Part shown: piece after piece, positions 61,372-64,000 of the stretch
Numbering within the stretch: the stretch's first letter is position 1
Layout of the letters: the number at the start of each line of letters is the position of its first letter
Assembly: GCA_018241265.1 (NCBI GenBank)
Contig: JAFEEF010000002.1
Coordinates: 124,001 to 188,000 of the forward strand
Source: Pseudomonadota bacterium
GTDB lineage: Bacteria; Pseudomonadota; Gammaproteobacteria; Burkholderiales; Burkholderiaceae_C
Direction of reading: 5' to 3'
Length of the DNA: 64,000 nt
Notes under the pieces: generated by a model
The model's input: the letters and a program-made list of their open reading frames with translations, nothing else
What the model was told of the DNA's origin: nothing
Databases searched by the model: none
Program-made: the position numbers and the translations under genes

Positions 61372-62814
61372 CTAGACCGTCGGCTCGCGCGCCAGCAGGT
61401 CCGCGATCGTGGCCTCGTACCCCGCCGCCAGCTCCAGCACCGCCCGATCCGCCAGCGGCGGCCCGATCAGCTGCATGCCCATCGGCAGGCCGCGATCGTC
61501 GAAGCCGGCCGGCACGCTGATCGCCGGCAGGCCGGCCAGGGTCGCGTAGATCACGACCTCCATCCAGCGGTGGTAGGTGTCCATCGCGACGCCGGCGATC
61601 TCCTTCGGCCAGTCGAGCTCGGCGGCGAACGGCCAGACCTGCGCGGTCGGCAGCACCAGGAAGTCGTGGCGCTCGAACAGCGTCAGCATGTGCGCATAGA
61701 ACGCGCTGCGCTCCAGGCTCGCGGCATAGGTATCCGCACCCGACAGGCCGGCGCCTTGCGCGGCCTCCCAGCGCGCCTCGGGCTTCAGCCGCTCGCGCTG
61801 CGCCGGGTTCGCGTAGAACGGCTCGACGCGGCCCGAGACCAGCCAGCGGCGCCACGTCAGCCAGGTTTGCCAGACGCGCTCGGGCGCATAGCCGAGCGAC
61901 GCCGGCTCGACGCTGCAGCCCAGGCCTTCGAGCCGCCGCAGGCCGGCCTCGCAGGTCGCGAGGATGCCGGGCTCCATCGGCAGGTAGCCGCCGAGGTTGC
62001 CGAGCCAGCCGATGCGCAGTCCGCGCTTCGGCTCGCGCAGCGGCGCCGCGAACTGCGCGCCGTCCTCGGCGATCGACAGCGGCGCGCGCGGCTCGCGGCC
62101 GGCCTGGACCGAGAACAGCATCGCGAGGTCGCGCACCGTGCGGCCCATCGGCCCTTCGGTGCCGAGCTGGCTCACGTACTGGTCGCCGAGCGGTCCGTAC
62201 GGCACGCGGCCCGGGCTGGGCCGGAAGCCGAAGACGTTGTTCCAGCCGGCCGGATTGCGCAGCGACCCCATGAAGTCGCTGCCGTCGGCGACCGGCTGCA
62301 GCCGCAGTGCCAGGCTCACCGCCGACCCGCCGCTCGACCCGCCGGCGCTGCGCGTGCGGTCGTAGGCATTGCGCGTGATGCCGAAGACGGTGTTGTAGGT
62401 GTGCGAGCCCAGGCCGAACTCGGGCGTGTTGGTCTTGCCGATGACGATGCCGCCGGCCGTCTTCATGCGCGCCACCATGTAGCCGTCCTCGGCCGGCAGG
62501 TAGTTCGCGAGCAGCGGCGAGCCGAGCGTCGTCGGGATGCCGACCGTCGCGGCGATGTCCTTGATCGCCATCGGAAAGCCGTGCAGGAAGCCGCGGTCGA
62601 TGCCCGCCGCGAGGTCCGCGTCGCGCGCATCGGCCTGCGCGAGCAGCGTCTCGCGCGGCTGCAGGCTGACGATCGCGTTGCACGCCGGGTTCAGCGCATC
62701 GATGCGGGCCAGGTAGGCCGTCATCACCTCTCGGCACGAGACGCGGCGCGCATGGATCGCGTCGCTCAGCGCGCAAGCGGTCAGTGCGACGATGGGGTCG
62801 AGGTCGACAGTCAT
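61372..62814 (-). CDS. Amidase signature family enzyme
   Basis: A 480-residue amidase. The Ser-cisSer-Lys triad is visible: Lys in FPMAIKDIAAT, cis-Ser in RSAGGSSGGSAVSLAL, and nucleophile Ser region GSDFMGSLRNPAG. The end LIGPPLADRAVLELAAGYE is typical. The substrate is not deducible. It converges with the thioesterase gene across 50 bases. Confidence 0.93.
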   Translation of the reverse strand: MTVDLDPIVALTACALSDAIHARRVSCREVMTAYLARIDALNPACNAIVSLQPRETLLAQADARDADLAAGIDRGFLHGFPMAIKDIAATVGIPTTLGSPLLANYLPAEDGYMVARMKTAGGIVIGKTNTPEFGLGSHTYNTVFGITRNAYDRTRSAGGSSGGSAVSLALRLQPVADGSDFMGSLRNPAGWNNVFGFRPSPGRVPYGPLGDQYVSQLGTEGPMGRTVRDLAMLFSVQAGREPRAPLSIAEDGAQFAAPLREPKRGLRIGWLGNLGGYLPMEPGILATCEAGLRRLEGLGCSVEPASLGYAPERVWQTWLTWRRWLVSGRVEPFYANPAQRERLKPEARWEAAQGAGLSGADTYAASLERSAFYAHMLTLFERHDFLVLPTAQVWPFAAELDWPKEIAGVAMDTYHRWMEVVIYATLAGLPAISVPAGFDDRGLPMGMQLIGPPLADRAVLELAAGYEATIADLLAREPTV

Positions 62815-62964
62815 GCGGGACGCTCCTTCACACCGCTTTCACACCGCATCGAGCCAGAGGCGCAGCAGATGGCGCCGCTCGGCCGGAGTGTAGGGCCGGC
62901 ATCGCGTACGCTTCGATCTTCGACCTCGACGCACTGCTCGACGCACTTGTCGACACACTTGGCC

Positions 62965-64000
62965 ATGAAGCCCGACCGCATCCCCGGACATCGCTTTCTC
63001 CACTCGCCCGGACCGACGCGCGTCCCCGACGAGGTGCAGGACGCGATGCGCCGCCAGCCGATGGACCTGGCCGATCCGCGCGTCGACCAGTGCATCGCCG
63101 CCTGCGACCAGGGCCTGAAGCGCCTGCTGAAGACGCGCGACGCCGACATCCACATGGTTGCCGCGAACGGCCACGGCGCGTGGGAGGCGGTGGTCGAGAA
63201 CCTGATCGCCCCCGATCGTGCGGTGCTGATCGCCGGCACCGGTCACTTCTCCGAATCGTGGGCGGTGCAGACCGAAGCGCTCGGCCGGCGCGTCGTGCGC
63301 ACGCCGTGGACCGAAGGCCTGCCGATCGATGCCGATGCCGTCGAAGCGGCGCTGCGCGACGACGCCGCGCATGCGATCGCGGCGGTGTTCGCGGTGCACA
63401 CCGATACCGCGAGCGGCGTGACCAGCGACCTCGATGCGATCCGCGCCGCGATCGATGCGGCGCGTCATCCGGCGCTGCTCGTCGTCGACGTCGTGGCCTC
63501 GCTCGGCGCCGCGCCGTTCGCGATGGACGCCTTGCGTGCCAACGTCGTGCTCGGCGCCTCGCAGAAGGGTTTGATGACGCCGCCGGGGCTCGCCTTCGTC
63601 GCGGTCGATGAAGCGGCGCGCGCGGTGGCCGCGCGCAATCCGGCGCCGCGGTTCTACTGGGACTGGGAACGCCGCCGCAGCGAGATGTCGTACCGGCGCT
63701 TCTGCGGCACCGCGCCGCAGAGCTTGCTGATGGGGCTCGAGGCGGCGCTCGGGCTGATCGAGCGCGAAGGGCTGGCCGCCGTGATCGCGCGCCACCGGCT
63801 GCTCGCGCGTGCGGTGCAGGCCGCGGTCGAGGGCTGGGCCGAAGGCGGTGCGCTGGGCTTCTTCGCGCAACAGCCCGCGAGCCGCTCGGTCTCGGTGACG
63901 ACGGTTGCGGTCGGCGCCGGCGTCGATCCCGAGGCGATCCGTCACACCGCGCGCGAGCGCTTCCAGGTTGCGATGGCAGGCGGCCTCGGACCGCTGGCCG
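62965..64000 (+). CDS. Class V aminotransferase (alanine/serine-glyoxylate type), cut by window edge
   Basis: The frame from ATG 62965 stays open to the edge (345 residues so far; the family has about 390). It shows FLHSPGPTRVPDEV, ANGHGAWEAVVENLI, FAVHTDTASGVTSDL, VVDVVASLGA and the PLP lysine in LGASQKGLMTPPGLAF. The pattern fits the serine-pyruvate/alanine-glyoxylate aminotransferase group. About 150 bases separate its start from the divergent amidase start. Confidence 0.92.
   Translation, partial: MKPDRIPGHRFLHSPGPTRVPDEVQDAMRRQPMDLADPRVDQCIAACDQGLKRLLKTRDADIHMVAANGHGAWEAVVENLIAPDRAVLIAGTGHFSESWAVQTEALGRRVVRTPWTEGLPIDADAVEAALRDDAAHAIAAVFAVHTDTASGVTSDLDAIRAAIDAARHPALLVVDVVASLGAAPFAMDALRANVVLGASQKGLMTPPGLAFVAVDEAARAVAARNPAPRFYWDWERRRSEMSYRRFCGTAPQSLLMGLEAALGLIEREGLAAVIARHRLLARAVQAAVEGWAEGGALGFFAQQPASRSVSVTTVAVGAGVDPEAIRHTARERFQVAMAGGLGPLA

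Overview
The window is very GC-rich with densely packed genes. Gene content (kup, a complete structural urease set, an OYE reductase, NCS1-permease/kinase fusion, BLUF and TonB-dependent receptor) fits a betaproteobacterium, probably Burkholderiales of the Methylibium/Rhizobacter type. The assignment rests on gene content and my memory of protein families; no database search was possible.

Layout. 1-4.8 kb: the end of a probable S49 peptidase gene, kup, a deletion scar joining two gene fragments (dctM and a LysR regulator), and small housekeeping genes. 4.8-10.2 kb (minus strand): ureG, a secreted intradiol-dioxygenase-like lipoprotein, an OmpR/EnvZ-type two-component pair, ureF, ureE and a SHOCT protein. 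10.2-51.8 kb: accessory DNA that separates ureE from ureC. 51.8-54.1 kb: ureC, ureB, ureA (minus). 54.2-58.8 kb (plus): an NCS1-permease/hybrid histidine kinase fusion and its LuxR-type response regulator. 58.8-64 kb: decayed BLUF, toxin-antitoxin and DUF4199 fragments, then an OYE reductase, a hotdog thioesterase, an amidase and a class V aminotransferase that runs off the edge.

The accessory block starts with about 1.4 kb that looks like integron debris (three attC-like sites and two cassette-like genes). A small hypothetical gene coupled to a radical-SAM gene follows. Then comes a nonribosomal peptide cluster. Its minus-strand operon (44.9 down to 14.1 kb) is almost entirely made of genes overlapping by 1-4 bases. 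In transcription order it encodes a 38-residue leader ORF, a Lys/Orn N-hydroxylase, a cupin, a methionyl-tRNA-synthetase-like enzyme, a DUF3291 protein, a DAO-type flavin oxidase, a cytosolic LivJ-like binding protein, a diaminobutyrate aminotransferase, a hypothetical protein, a flavin monooxygenase, a methyltransferase, a GNAT, a Cys-nucleophile hydrolase, a free adenylation enzyme plus carrier, an HSL-type hydrolase, a C-A-T NRPS, a PhpK-like radical SAM enzyme, a carrier protein, MbtH, an EntS-like exporter, a C-A-T-C NRPS, a 2-oxoglutarate oxygenase and an A-T-C NRPS with a degenerate A domain. The divergent plus-strand operon encodes an ArsR-DUF2087 regulator, a TonB-dependent receptor with a shortened plug, and an NRPS whose A domain (Cys-like code) contains an inserted methyltransferase.

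The main inference is that N-hydroxylase + cupin + MetRS-like protein + DAO form a hydrazine (N-N bond) module of the kind known from s56-p1, triacsin and pyrazomycin/formycin pathways, with cupin and MetRS-like parts as separate genes. With receptor, exporter, Dab supply and NRPS modules, the cluster probably makes a hydrazine- or N-N-containing peptide that may bind metal. I recognise no known product for this combination.
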